The position numbers and the translations under genes were made by a program. From VXPQ01 sp965223485 (lineage in GTDB: Bacteria; Bacteroidota; Rhodothermia; Rhodothermales; VXPQ01), in NCBI GenBank assembly GCA_965223485.1, contig OZ244993.1, positions 2,914,001-2,978,000 of the forward strand: DNA of 64,000 nucleotides, read 5' to 3'. How positions within the stretch are numbered: position 1 is the stretch's first letter; each line of letters opens with the position of its first letter. The notes under the pieces were generated by a model that was not told the DNA's origin, searched no databases, and worked only from the letters and a program-made list of their open reading frames with translations. This document shows, in pieces, positions 1-10,200 of this stretch.

Positions 1-373
1 CCCCGTAGAACGTCAAACCGCCCGAGGAGAAAAGCATACCTGCGGGATCGGCAAAGAACGTGTCGAGGTTTTCCAGAATATGAAAAACCTTGGCCCCGGC
101 AATGCCGCATACCACAACCAGCACGGTTACGGTACCCATCAGCGCGGATGGAAGTGCTTCCCGCACCACAGCACGGCCTTTCTTACCGCCCCCCTTCACA
201 CCCACGCGCACGCTTCCGATGCGGCCGACGCCGTGCATGCGATCCAACTCACGCTGCGCCAGCCACATACCCGTAATGACCCCCACCGCCACCATGGCGC
301 CAAACGAATAAATAGGAAACGGCAAGCTGAAGCCGAAAACGTCCTGAAATATGTCGCTCAATCGCGGATACAT
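1..373 (-). CDS. lgt: Prolipoprotein diacylglyceryl transferase, N-terminal part (cut by window edge)
   Basis: The visible 124 codons start at ATG 373 with MYPRLSDIFQDVFGF and run off the window. Lgt is the inner-membrane enzyme that moves a diacylglyceryl group from phosphatidylglycerol to the lipobox cysteine of prolipoproteins. Visible support is a first hydrophobic segment (FPIYSFGAMVAVGVITG), a family-like region around residues 95-110 (AGAKVFHILENLDTFF) and the conserved SGGLTFYG just before the edge. A Gly/Lys-rich loop (residues about 50-66) between the first two membrane segments looks longer than usual. It lies 22 bases downstream of hisS on the same strand, so co-transcription is likely. 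The call rests on the N-terminal third only. Confidence 0.85.
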   Translation of the reverse strand, partial: MYPRLSDIFQDVFGFSLPFPIYSFGAMVAVGVITGMWLAQRELDRMHGVGRIGSVRVGVKGGGKKGRAVVREALPSALMGTVTVLVVVCGIAGAKVFHILENLDTFFADPAGMLFSSGGLTFYG

Positions 374-395
374 CGTTTACAGTGGCGCGCGGCGT

Positions 396-1736
396 TTATC
401 GGGAAGAGGTCGGTGCGGAACCCTCGCCGGCGCGAGCATCCCGTAAGCATTTCGATATATGGTCCGGCGCCTCGTCGGCAGGAAGCTGAACCTGTTCGCC
501 TGAATCCATGTTTTTCAGTTGAACAACCCCGCTCTCCAGTTCGGTCTGCCCCGCAATCAATGTAAAAGGGGCTCGCTGCCGGTGGGCCTCCCGCATTTGC
601 GCCTTCATGGAACGGCCCTTCAGGTCAAAGCTCGCCGACATCCCCTGCCGCCGCAAACGCTGGGCCTCCCGAAACGCCCATCGCTGTGCATCGTCGCCGA
701 GCGCCACCAGAAAAACATCCGGGGAAGGAGCTTCCGGAATATTCGCATCTTGCGCATCGAGCGCCAGAAGCAATCGCTCGATCCCTGCAGCAAAGCCTAC
801 ACCCGGCGCAGGACGATCCGATCCCAATGCGGAAGCCAATAGATCGTATCGGCCACCGCCTGCCAACGCACTCTGCGCACCGAGGTCCGGGCTCTCCAGT
901 TCGAACGCCGTATGCATGTAATAATCCAGTCCCCGGACCAGCAGTAAATCCTCAATGAAGTCGATCCCTACTTCGCCCAGACATCGTTTCACGCTTTCAT
1001 ACCGTTCCCGGGTTTGCTCACCCGTAAAATCGATCAACAAGGGGGCGTCCCGGAGTAACGCCTGCTCGCGCTCATCTTTCGTGTCGAGGATGCGAAGCGG
1101 ATTCTTTTCGAGCCGCTGCTGCCCGCTCTCCGACAGGGTGTCCTTGTGTGGACTCAACCAGGCGCGGAGGGCCTCTACGTACTGTTTCCGCTCCTCCGGA
1201 AGGCCCAGCGTATTGATGCGGAGCCTGCTTCCCGTTATGCCCAAGGCATCGTAAATAGCCAGCATAAGCGCAATGACTTCGGCATCTGCCCGCGGATCAT
1301 CCGCTCCGATTGTTTCGCACCCAAACTGGTGAAACTGCCGATACCTCCCCTTCTGGGGGCGTTCCGCCCGAAAACACGGACCAATGTAGTACAACCTCTG
1401 TACCCCGCCACGCTGTTCGAGGCGGTGCTGAAGCCAGGCGCGCATCACAGGCGCCGTCACTTCGGGACGCAGTACATACCGGTCATTCCCCCGCTCTACC
1501 ACAAACATTTCCTTCGTGACAATATCCGTCCCTTCGCCAATGCCCCGGACGATCAACCCCTCCTCTTCAAGAACAGGCGTACGGATCTCCTCGAAATGAA
1601 AGCGGGCCATGGTCTTGCGGATAACGTCCTCGACATACTGCCAGGACGAACTGCCAGACACGGCAGCCCCATCCGCCACGGATGGCCAAGGCAGGATATC
1701 GAACGCACCGCGTATGTTCCGCCAGATCTTCGCCAC
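396..1736 (-). CDS. hisS: Histidyl-tRNA synthetase
   Basis: A class II aminoacyl-tRNA synthetase that charges tRNA-His in the cytoplasm; 446 residues, normal for HisRS. Motif 2 is clear at residues 117-141 (YYIGPCFRAERPQKGRYRQF), the histidine-binding motif LVRGLDYY lies near residue 265, and motif 3 surrounds AGGGRYD. The C-terminal ~100 residues match the anticodon-binding domain. The start is GTG (MAKIWRNIRGAFDILP), matching the usual short N-terminus before the catalytic core. It is 132 bases downstream of rluD and 22 bases upstream of lgt. Nothing is missing from the core. Confidence 0.95.
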   Translation of the reverse strand: MAKIWRNIRGAFDILPWPSVADGAAVSGSSSWQYVEDVIRKTMARFHFEEIRTPVLEEEGLIVRGIGEGTDIVTKEMFVVERGNDRYVLRPEVTAPVMRAWLQHRLEQRGGVQRLYYIGPCFRAERPQKGRYRQFHQFGCETIGADDPRADAEVIALMLAIYDALGITGSRLRINTLGLPEERKQYVEALRAWLSPHKDTLSESGQQRLEKNPLRILDTKDEREQALLRDAPLLIDFTGEQTRERYESVKRCLGEVGIDFIEDLLLVRGLDYYMHTAFELESPDLGAQSALAGGGRYDLLASALGSDRPAPGVGFAAGIERLLLALDAQDANIPEAPSPDVFLVALGDDAQRWAFREAQRLRRQGMSASFDLKGRSMKAQMREAHRQRAPFTLIAGQTELESGVVQLKNMDSGEQVQLPADEAPDHISKCLRDARAGEGSAPTSSR

Positions 1737-1868
1737 AGAAAATGCGCAGAGAATATGAAGTGTTTACAAAACGCGAAGTCATGCGAGCAAGCGGACGTAC
1801 TTCTTCTTAACGTTTTGTATTCCGCCTTGTTCGCCACGGCGCCCATTCCCCATGCGGCAGTCCAATGC

Positions 1869-3026
1869 TCAGTGACCGGATGCAGGGGCCACCCCGCCGG
1901 CACGGCGCAAGTGCTCGATCACATACCTCATGTCTTCCGGAAGATCGGCCCGGAACGACACCTCCTGCCCTGTCCGGGGATGAATGAACGCCAGCGTTTC
2001 CGCATGAAGCGCCTGCCGGTCGAGCCGTGTAAAAAGATTGTGTGCAAACGCCTTGCGGCTCGCCGAAACCGGACCGAACCGCAACGCTCGCCCGCCGTAC
2101 GTCTCATCCCCGAACACGGGGTGCCCTATGTGTTGTGCATGGACGCGAATCTGGTGCGTTCGGCCCGTCTCCAGGTGAAAGGCAGCCAGTACGGTATGGT
2201 CCAGGCGCTCCAGTGTTTCGTAGTGTGTCACCGCGTGTTTTCCCGTACCCGAAGGCACTACGGTCATCCGCTTTCGATCACGTGGATCGCGCCCGATATT
2301 TCCTTCAATACGCCCGCCAGCTGGATCTGGAAGGCCCCATAGCACAGCGAGATACCGCCGTACAATCGTGTGTTCCGCGAATTGACGGGCCAGATGGCGA
2401 TGAGACGCATCGTCTTTCGCCACAACCACCAGACCGGACGTGTCCTTATCGAGGCGATGTACGATACCCGGACGGATCGCCGGGTCATCGTCCCGATCCG
2501 GGAGCGCATGCAGAACGGAAAGCCCGACACCCTGCATGTCGTCGTTCGGAAACTCTTCGCCTTCCAGACCGGCGTCTACGCCGATCGGACCGGCGCCCAC
2601 ATGGTGAAGCAAGGCATTCACAAGCGTACCCGTGCGATGTCCGTACGCAGGGTGTACGACCATGCCGGCGGGCTTGTCCACCACGATTACCGCATCGTCT
2701 TCGTACACGATGTCGAGAGCAATAGGCTCAGGCTGCGCCTCGATCGGCGGAGGACGCAATATCGTGCATACGATCGTATCGCCGGCCTGCACGATGTGTG
2801 ACGGTTTGCCGATCGTCGCACCGTTCACCGCCACCAATCCCTCTTCGATGCCCTTAGCCACCCTGGTGCGGGAAACATTCGGCAGAAATCGGGCAAGGTA
2901 CCGGTCAATCCGGAGAGATTCCGTATATCCGGCAGGCACCTGGAGCGTTATGATCTGTTCGACCCGCTCAGACAACGTCTTTCCGGTTGTCAAATCGGTA
3001 AGATTTTCAGGATCCCCTTTGCTCAT
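1869..3026 (-). CDS. rluD: RluD-family 23S rRNA pseudouridine synthase
   Basis: 385 residues. An N-terminal S4-like RNA-binding segment (about residues 35-85: RIDRYLARFLPNVSRTRVAKGI) is followed by the RluA-family catalytic domain. The catalytic aspartate lies in HRLDKDTSGLVV, and the family signature GRTHQIRVH is present near residue 290. RluD-type enzymes isomerise uridines in helix 69 of 23S rRNA; the exact target here is inferred. An acidic insertion of about 35 residues (VGVDAGLEGEEFPNDDMQG) lies between the strand VNALLHH and the catalytic loop and is not part of the standard core. It sits between dprA and hisS on the same strand. Confidence 0.9.
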   Translation of the reverse strand: MSKGDPENLTDLTTGKTLSERVEQIITLQVPAGYTESLRIDRYLARFLPNVSRTRVAKGIEEGLVAVNGATIGKPSHIVQAGDTIVCTILRPPPIEAQPEPIALDIVYEDDAVIVVDKPAGMVVHPAYGHRTGTLVNALLHHVGAGPIGVDAGLEGEEFPNDDMQGVGLSVLHALPDRDDDPAIRPGIVHRLDKDTSGLVVVAKDDASHRHLARQFAEHTIVRRYLAVLWGLPDPAGGRIEGNIGRDPRDRKRMTVVPSGTGKHAVTHYETLERLDHTVLAAFHLETGRTHQIRVHAQHIGHPVFGDETYGGRALRFGPVSASRKAFAHNLFTRLDRQALHAETLAFIHPRTGQEVSFRADLPEDMRYVIEHLRRAGGVAPASGH

Positions 3027-3152
3027 GTCTTCCCCTCGACTATCTCTTGCTTTGATATGGCGTGCGGATTCCGAAAAACAATGGAGATACGTGTCTTGTC
3101 ATTGCGACTTGGTATCTGTCAGGGAAATATCGGAATAATCCATGCATCCTCC

Positions 3153-4334
3153 TTACGATTCCACCGAAGTAACCAGAAAAAACTGCTTGCCCGCCAGCTG
3201 CCTCACGATTCCTTTTAGTTCAAGATCAAGCAAATGCACGAGGGCCGTTGCCGGATCCATACCGGCGGATAAACACAGCGTATTGATGTGCAAAGGCCCT
3301 GTAGTGGTGGAAAGAGCCTGGCACAAGACCTGTTCCTCCGGGGAAAGTATGGGAATATCCTTCATGGGAGCAGGCATCGCTTCCGATGCCATATCCAGCT
3401 CTTCAAGAATATCTTCGACGCGCTGGACGAGTTTGGCTTCCCCTTTCTGGATGAGCCGGTTCACGCCCGCACTGGCCGGGCTGTGTACGCTACCCGGTAC
3501 CGCAAAGGCTTCCCGGTTCTGCTCAACCGCCAGTCGGGCCGTAATAAGCGCGCCTCCCTCCTCATACGACTCGACGATCAGGGTACCCAAAGCGAGTCCA
3601 CTCACAATCCGATTTCGGCGCGGAAAATGCGTCCCTTCCGGTATCGCGCCCATCGCATATTCGGACAGCAACGCGCCTTCGACAAGCAACTCTTCGGCAA
3701 GGCGACTGTGCTGCGCCGGATAGATCCGATCAATGCCTGACCCAAGTACAGCGATCGTGCAGCCGCCTGCATCCAGGGCCGCCCGGTGCGCCGCCGCATC
3801 AATGCCGTACGCCAGGCCGCTGACGATCACAAATCCCTCCCGGACAAGCGCCTCTGTCAACTCTCCCGTAACACGCAAGCCATACGGCGACATGCGCCGC
3901 GTGCCCACGATGGCCAACATGCGTTCCGGAGCATCACTGACCGGCAACCTTCCCCGCATCCACAAAAACACGGGGGGATCGTATATCTGGCGCAACAAGA
4001 ACGGGTAATGCGGATCCCCCAAGGCAACCATCTCGGCGCCGGCTTTTGCGGCCCGGGAAAACTGCTCCTCGACAGCCTCCCCGTAATCGGCAGCCGCGAT
4101 CTGCACTGCAATATCCGAACCAATACCGGGAACAGAAGTCAGTGATGCTACCGAAGCGCCAAGCACGGCCTTGGCCGAACCCATGCTCGACATAAGCACG
4201 CTCATACGCCTCGATCCGACTCCCGGAACCAGCGAAAGCGCAACGAGCGCTCGTCGCTCCGCATCATCCGGCACACCCGACGCGGGGAAATTGCATGCTG
4301 ACAACGCCCGACGCCTTCTCGACTTCTCCGTCAT
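3153..4334 (-). CDS. dprA: DNA-processing protein DprA
   Basis: 393 residues from ATG 4334. This start shares the ATGA overlap (4331-4334) with the obg stop, which implies translational coupling; the longer in-frame extension lies inside obg and was not used. The N-terminus has a helix-hairpin-helix-like region (LVPGVGSRR ... VPGIGSDIA). The Rossmann-like DprA core carries YGLRVTGELTEAL, VSGLAYGIDAAAH, VLGSGIDRIYP and FPRRNRIVSGLA. The last ~65 residues form a winged-helix-like DML1 domain (LSPEEQVLCQAL onward). DprA loads RecA onto incoming single-stranded DNA in natural transformation. Presence suggests competence but does not prove it. Confidence 0.93.
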   Translation of the reverse strand: MTEKSRRRRALSACNFPASGVPDDAERRALVALSLVPGVGSRRMSVLMSSMGSAKAVLGASVASLTSVPGIGSDIAVQIAAADYGEAVEEQFSRAAKAGAEMVALGDPHYPFLLRQIYDPPVFLWMRGRLPVSDAPERMLAIVGTRRMSPYGLRVTGELTEALVREGFVIVSGLAYGIDAAAHRAALDAGGCTIAVLGSGIDRIYPAQHSRLAEELLVEGALLSEYAMGAIPEGTHFPRRNRIVSGLALGTLIVESYEEGGALITARLAVEQNREAFAVPGSVHSPASAGVNRLIQKGEAKLVQRVEDILEELDMASEAMPAPMKDIPILSPEEQVLCQALSTTTGPLHINTLCLSAGMDPATALVHLLDLELKGIVRQLAGKQFFLVTSVES

Positions 4335-5350
4335 TCGGAATCCTGATCCCCCCTGCTCTGCCGAACGGCCTCCCAAAGCCGCCGTTTCAACGCGTCCAGC
4401 CCGAAACCCGCCACCGAACTGATCGCCATCGGTGCAGCTCCTTCGGGAAAATCCTCCTGTGTAATATCCGGTAAAAGCATCCGCTCCTCGGAGGGCAATA
4501 AATCGGTTTTCGACAACGCCACGACTCGTGGTTTGTCGAGCAATACGGGGTCGTAGGCCGCCACTTCCTTCAGCAAGACATTGTATTCCCCTGCCAGATC
4601 CTTCGAATCGACAGGGATCAGGAAAAGCAGCACCGCATTGCGTGCAATATGACGCAAAAACTGGATACCCAGCCCTTTGCCTTCATGGGCTCCCTCGATG
4701 ATTCCCGGAATATCGGCGACAACGAACGACTGGTACTCCTCCACCTGCACAACACCCAGCGAAGGTTCAAGCGTCGTGAAGGGATAATCGGCTACTTTCG
4801 GCTTCGCTGCCGACAACACAGAAACAAGCATACTCTTGCCCGCATTCGGAAAACCCACGATCCCGACATCAGCCAGCAAACTAAGCTCGAGCGTAACCTC
4901 CCGCTCAGCCCCCGCCTCGCCCGGCTGGGCATGGCGCGGCGTCTGATTCGTCGGCGACTTGAAAAACGCATTGCCCTTGCCGCCCCGCCCGCCTGCCGCG
5001 AGGATCAGTTGCTCGCCCTGCACACACACCTCGCCAAGGATTTCACCGGTGCCACGCTGTCTGGCTATGGTGCCGAGCGGCACGCGAAGAACAATACCCT
5101 GACCGGAACGTCCGGTCCGGTTGTTGCCGGCGCCCCCCTCGCCGTTTTCTGCGAAATGGCGCCGGTTGTAGCGAAAATCCAGGAGGGTGTACAGGTTGCT
5201 GTCTCCCTCAATGATCACCGAACCACCGTTCCCGCCGTCCCCTCCTGCAGGCCCGCCGTGCGATTCGTATTTCTCCCTCCGGAATGCGACGGCGCCCGCC
5301 CCGCCACGTCCGCTGCGTACGGTAATTGTTACGTAATCGACGAATTTCAT
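4331..5350 (-). CDS. obg: Obg family GTPase (ObgE/CgtA)
   Basis: 339 residues. The glycine-rich Obg domain fills residues 1-158 (MKFVDYVTITVRSGRGGAGA; GGDGGNGGSV). The G domain follows with G1 GFPNAGKS near residue 167, G3 DIPGIIEGA and G4 SKTD near residue 278. No C-terminal OCT domain is present, which is common outside the Firmicutes. Obg GTPases act in late 50S ribosome assembly and stress control. The stop overlaps the dprA start by 4 bases. The start codon lies back-to-back with the divergent rnhA, so both promoters must fit in about 100 bases if rnhA starts at 5451. Confidence 0.95.
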   Translation of the reverse strand: MKFVDYVTITVRSGRGGAGAVAFRREKYESHGGPAGGDGGNGGSVIIEGDSNLYTLLDFRYNRRHFAENGEGGAGNNRTGRSGQGIVLRVPLGTIARQRGTGEILGEVCVQGEQLILAAGGRGGKGNAFFKSPTNQTPRHAQPGEAGAEREVTLELSLLADVGIVGFPNAGKSMLVSVLSAAKPKVADYPFTTLEPSLGVVQVEEYQSFVVADIPGIIEGAHEGKGLGIQFLRHIARNAVLLFLIPVDSKDLAGEYNVLLKEVAAYDPVLLDKPRVVALSKTDLLPSEERMLLPDITQEDFPEGAAPMAISSVAGFGLDALKRRLWEAVRQSRGDQDSE

Positions 5351-5450
5351 ACTTGTGCGTACGTATACGTATACTTCGCCTGCCGACGCTTTCCTACCGG
5401 ATCAATACGGCTGCGGTTCTGTCGATGCCGCCTCTTCAAGACACCTGATC

Positions 5451-5909
5451 GTGCAAAACATAACCATCTATACGGACGGCGCCTGCAGCGGCAATCCCGG
5501 CCCCGGCGGCTGGGCGGCCCTTCTTATGTACAAATCACACCGCAAACAACTGACTGGCGGCGCACTCCATACGACAAACAACCGGATGGAACTCACGGCA
5601 GCTCTGGAGGCGCTCCGCCATCTGAAGAAACCGTGCCGGGTACAACTCCACACCGATAGCGCCTATCTCGCGAATGCATTCAACCGGCGCTGGCTCGATG
5701 CCTGGCAACGCAACGGCTGGAAAACGTCAGGCAAAAAAACCGTCGAAAACAAGGATTTATGGGAAACGTTGCTCCAGGAAAGCGCCCGCCATCGCATAAC
5801 ATGGATAAAGGTCAAGGGGCACGCCGACAACGAACTCAATAACCTCGTCGATGAAGCGGCTGTCGCCGCAATGAAAGAATACAAACGCCAGCGAGAGCTC
5901 GGGGCATAA
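5451..5909 (+). CDS. rnhA: Ribonuclease HI
   Basis: From GTG 5451 the protein is 152 residues, the normal size. Catalytic carboxylates fall at Asp9 (YTDGACSGNPGPGG), Glu47 (NNRMELTA), Asp69 (HTDSAYL) and Asp134, with His124 in KGHADNELNNLVDEAA; most match E. coli RNase HI numbering exactly. It degrades RNA in RNA:DNA hybrids such as lagging-strand primers. An in-frame GTG at 5355 would add 32 non-conserved residues and leave only 4 bases to the divergent obg start, so the later start is preferred. It converges on the CDF gene with a 12-base gap. Confidence 0.93.
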   Translation: MQNITIYTDGACSGNPGPGGWAALLMYKSHRKQLTGGALHTTNNRMELTAALEALRHLKKPCRVQLHTDSAYLANAFNRRWLDAWQRNGWKTSGKKTVENKDLWETLLQESARHRITWIKVKGHADNELNNLVDEAAVAAMKEYKRQRELGA

Positions 5910-5921
5910 GGCAATACCGCT

Positions 5922-6980
5922 TCACTGTCGCCGTATACGTTTCTTCAGTTTCTGCATTAACGTGAGATTCTTCCGTGACCTGCTGTGGGCATGCAGGTGG
6001 TCGACGTGATGGTGTTCGGTACAGCCTTCCACCGAATCTTCCAGTTGAATGGTAATGTGCTGAATACCAAAGTCATGGGAGACGATTTTCCGCAGGCGGC
6101 GCAATAAGGAGGCACGGTCTACCTCCTTGACCTCGGGATCGACCAGAACGTGCGCGGTAAACACATCGTAGTCCTGAGCAAGGCTCCAGACATGGACATC
6201 GTGAACCAGGACAACGCCTTCCACATCTTCTATCTCGCTGCAAAGACGATAGACATCAATGTGTTGAGGTGTTCCTTGCAGCAGCAAATGAATCACTTTG
6301 CCGAGCAGACGCCACGTACTGGACAGAATGAGAACAGCGATGACCACGCTCAGAATGGGATCCGCCACTGTCCAGCCGAAGGCCCAAACGAGAATACCTG
6401 ACACGACAACACCGACAGATCCCAACAAATCGGCTATGACGTGCTGGAAGGCGCCTTCGACATTGACACTGTGCTCGGCCGACTTGTGGAGTATCCAGGC
6501 CGCCGCGATATTAACGAGAAGACCAATAGAACCAACACTGAGCATAAGTCCGCCTTCGACATCCGGCACATCCATGAAACGGCGGTAGGCTTCAACGACC
6601 ACCCCCCCGGCGATTAGCCAGAGTGTGAGCGCATTTATCAGGGCCGCGAGGATTTCAAGGCGGCGATATCCAAAAGTTCTCTCCGCAGACGCAGCCCGAT
6701 TCGAAAAGTGCAGGGCAACCAGGGCCAGACCGATCGACGCTGCATCGGTCAGCATGTGCCCGGCATCCGCGAGAAGCGCCAGGCTGCCTGAGAGAATACC
6801 CCCGACGACCTCGACGAACATATAGCCGACGATCAGCACGAGTGCACTTCTCAGGCTCCGCTTACTCGCCCCGCGCAGGTCGTGTTCATGCCCACCAAAA
6901 CCGTGGCTATGGTCGTGGCTGTGGCTATGGTCGTGACTATGGTCATGGCCGGAAGTAACGGACAGCAACATGGTCAACAT
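5922..6980 (-). CDS. CDF-family zinc/divalent metal efflux transporter (CzcD/ZitB-like)
   Basis: 352 residues from ATG 6980; an upstream TTG at 7022 and an ATG at 6971 are alternatives. A His-rich N-terminal tail (HDHSHDHSHSHDHSHGFGG) is followed by six membrane segments. The metal-site motifs are in TM2 (LLADAGHMLTDAA) and TM5 (HVIADLLGS). A cytosolic C-terminal domain (about residues 235-320) has DVHVWSL, and there is a second His cluster (CTEHHHVDHLHAH). CDF proteins exchange Zn2+, Co2+ or Cd2+ for protons. The gene is divergent from the T9SS giant protein. A His-rich protein and a ZIP-like permease lie about 5 kb away. Confidence 0.9.
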   Translation of the reverse strand: MLTMLLSVTSGHDHSHDHSHSHDHSHGFGGHEHDLRGASKRSLRSALVLIVGYMFVEVVGGILSGSLALLADAGHMLTDAASIGLALVALHFSNRAASAERTFGYRRLEILAALINALTLWLIAGGVVVEAYRRFMDVPDVEGGLMLSVGSIGLLVNIAAAWILHKSAEHSVNVEGAFQHVIADLLGSVGVVVSGILVWAFGWTVADPILSVVIAVLILSSTWRLLGKVIHLLLQGTPQHIDVYRLCSEIEDVEGVVLVHDVHVWSLAQDYDVFTAHVLVDPEVKEVDRASLLRRLRKIVSHDFGIQHITIQLEDSVEGCTEHHHVDHLHAHSRSRKNLTLMQKLKKRIRRQ

Positions 6981-7194
6981 CGGAGAGAATGTATCTGGAC
7001 ACAAAAGTATTTGCGGTAACAATATAGGATAATCCGATTAATCCGGTTTTAGGAGCTGCATTGAAGACGGCAGTAAACAGGCACAAAAAGATCACGGATT
7101 AACGCTGAATAATCACGGAATGAGTACAACTTTTTGCGTATATATAGCGGTGTGAACGCGGTCAGGCTGAGTCGTTGCCCCTATGCGCGCCGGA

Positions 7195-7219
7195 GAGTAG
7201 AGTAGAGTAGAGTAGAGTA
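7195..7219 (+). repeat. Pentanucleotide repeat (GAGTA)x5
   Basis: Five perfect copies of GAGTA lie 23-47 bases upstream of the ATG of the giant T9SS-tail protein. Tracts of this kind are prone to slipped-strand mispairing. At this position a length change would alter spacing in the promoter or 5' leader rather than the reading frame. Confidence 0.9.
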
Positions 7220-7241
7220 AGGCTAAGGCGGGTGAGGTGAA

Positions 7242-10200
7242 ATGGCCGGGCAGCCGGACCGGAGCCGAAGGAAAAAGGAAAAATCCGAAATCCGTTCGAG
7301 ATTCGTAGAGAGAGAGAGAGAGAGAGAGAATTCTGCGGCTTCCGGCCCGAGCGCCGACTATTGCCTAGGCTCCACCACACCGCCATCGCCGCCTGACCGC
7401 CCGCCGCCCCGCCGGGGCGGCGGTTCCTCTCCTTATACATATGCCGCAACCGCCGCCGGCCGACCGGCGGGGTTCGCGCGCTTGCGCCGCGCACGGCACG
7501 GGCTGGTCCGCTCCGCACGGGCGCTGGCCGCCGTGGCCCTGCTCGCGCTCTCCGGCGCGCTCGCCCTGCCGCCGACGGCGCAGGCGCAGAGCGACACCAC
7601 CCCGCCGACGCTGAACAGTGCGAGCGTGTTGTCCAGCGGAGACATAGTCAATCTCGTTTTCAGCGAAGACATCGACGTTCAGACGGAGTTTCAGCCGACC
7701 TCGGTCGTGAATGCCTTCACAATCACTGCTGGCGGCGTCGAATTCCAAATCGCCAGCATCCGCGGGGGTTTGGTTGCGCACGAGATGGATATTGATTTGC
7801 AGTCCGATGTCTATCAGGGCCAGACCGTCGTCGTGAGCTACGACAAGACCGTCGCCGGCAACGACGCCATCGCGGACGCCGCCGACAACGAGGTCGCCTC
7901 CTTCACCACCGGCGTCGACGGCGTCCCGGCGGTGGTCAACAACTCCACAGAGGTGAACCCCAACAACGCCCCGGAATTCTCTGGCGTACTCGAGTATTTA
8001 GAAGTGGCGGAGAACAGCCCCCCGGACACCGTTGTCGGCACGGTGACGGCGACGGACGCGGACGACGACACGCTGACCTACAGCCTGGAGGGGACGGACG
8101 CGGGTTCGTTCGCCATCGATTCGGGCACGGGCGAGATCAAGACCGTGTCGGGGGTGACCTATAACTACGAGACGAAGTTTACCTACGAGATGACGGTGAA
8201 GGCCGACGACGGCAACGACAGCGACACCATCGACGTGAACATCACCCTGTTGGACGCGGAGGAGAAATCGGCCACGCCGGCCAAGCCGACGCTGGTGCCG
8301 ACCCCGGGCTTGTTCACGAGCCTGGCGGCGCGCTGGACGAAGCCGGGGCTGAACGGCGGCCCGGACATCATCGGCTACGACGTGCAGTACCGGCAGGGCG
8401 CGGGCGGCTCGTGGATGAACTTCACCCACCGCGGCGCGGCGCCCACCACGACGATCACCGGGCTGACGGCGGACACGGAGTACCAGGTGCGGGTGCGCGC
8501 GTGGAACGGCGAGGTCCGGAGCGACTGGTCGGACGCCTCCGACCCGGAGAGCACCGGCGAGGCGCCAACGCCGCCCACCGTCACCTCCGTGGTGGTCGCG
8601 TCCGCGCCGCAATCGGGGAACACCTATCACTGGGGCGAGACGATCGTGTTCACGGTGACCTTCGACGATCCGGTGCGGGTCACGGGCCGGCCGGGGCTGG
8701 AGGTCGGTCTGGACAATCCCGCCGGCACGTCGGGGAGCACCGTGCGGGCCCGGTTCTCGGGCCTCTCGGAGAGCCAGCGGCCGACCGCCGGCACGCGGCC
8801 GGCCCCGGTCAGCCGGCACGTGCATTTCGCCTACACGGTGCAGCCCTCCGACCGCGACGCGGACGGCGTGCGCATCGACGCTAACGCGCTGCGGCTCGCC
8901 TCCGGCGACCGGATCCAGCGCGACGGGACCGACGTCGACGCGGATGTCGACCATGCCGCGCTCGGTGCACTGAGCGGCCACCGGGTCGACGGCCGGACGA
9001 CGGTCGACGGCGAGCCGGCCGTGCCGGTGGCGGCGGCCGGGATCGCGTTCGTCGATAGGAAGGGCAATCCGCTCGAGACGCTGGCGGACGGGTCGCACCG
9101 GCTGCGGGTGCCGGAGGGCGGCGAGGCGCGCTACGGGATGAGGCTCAAGACTCGGCCGGCGAAGAGGGTGGTGTTGTCGTTCCACCTGCAAGCGGGCGAT
9201 GCCGATCTCGACGTGCCGCGGAATTACTATGGCGACCGGTCCATCGCGCCGGACGAGTGGGACGCCAGGACGGTCTGGGTGCGGGTCGAGGCGGCGCAGG
9301 ACGCCGATTACTGGAACGGCGAGCGGGTCTTCGCGAACAACTCGATCAGCCGGGACCCGAACTACCACCACCTGGTTCTTCCCGACGTGGTCGCGGTCGA
9401 GGCCGACGACGAGACGGGGCCGCTGGCGCTGTCGGTGGTGGACGCGCAGGCGACCGAGGGCGTGGACGCGACGCTCGACTTCACGGTGAGGCTCCACGGG
9501 GCCGCGGCCTCGGCGGTGACGGTCGACTACCGGACCGAGGACGGGACGGCGACGGCGGGGTCCGACTACACGGAGACGCGCGGCACGCTGACGTTCGCGC
9601 CGGGCGAGGACAAGAAGACGGTGTCGGTGCCGATCATCGACGACGACGTGGGGGACGACGGGGAGACGTTTACGCTGGTGCTGAGCAACGCCTCCTTCGC
9701 GAGCGACCAGGAGACGACGGTGACGGGCACGATCCGGAATACCGAGACTCAGGCGCCGTCGTTCACGTCGGACGCGGCGTTCGACGCGGCGGAGAACCAG
9801 ACGGCGGCGGGCACGGTGAGGGCGACCGACGGCGACGCGGGCGACAACATCGAGAGCTACGCGATCACGGGCGGCGCGGACCGGGCCCTGTTCGACGTCA
9901 ACGGGACGAGCGGCGCACTGACGTTCCAGTCGGCGCCCAACTTCGAGGACCCGAAGGACGAGAGCGCCAACAACACGTACGTGGTCGAGGTGACAGCGAC
10001 GAGCGGCGCGGGGGGCCAGGAGAAGACGGCGACGCAGACGGTCACGGTGACGGTCACCGACGTGGCCGGCGAAGCGCCGGGCAAGCCGGATGCGCCGGAG
10101 GCGTCGGCCGCATCGGCGACGAGCCTGACGGTGAGTTGGTCGGCGCCGGACAACGCGGGCCCGGCCATCGACGACTACGACGTGCGGTACCGGACGGGCG

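Noticed and set aside
4335..4376. Longer dprA N-terminus beginning at 4376
   Set aside because: It lies inside obg; the ATGA overlap at 4331-4334 gives a better coupled start and a normal N-terminus.
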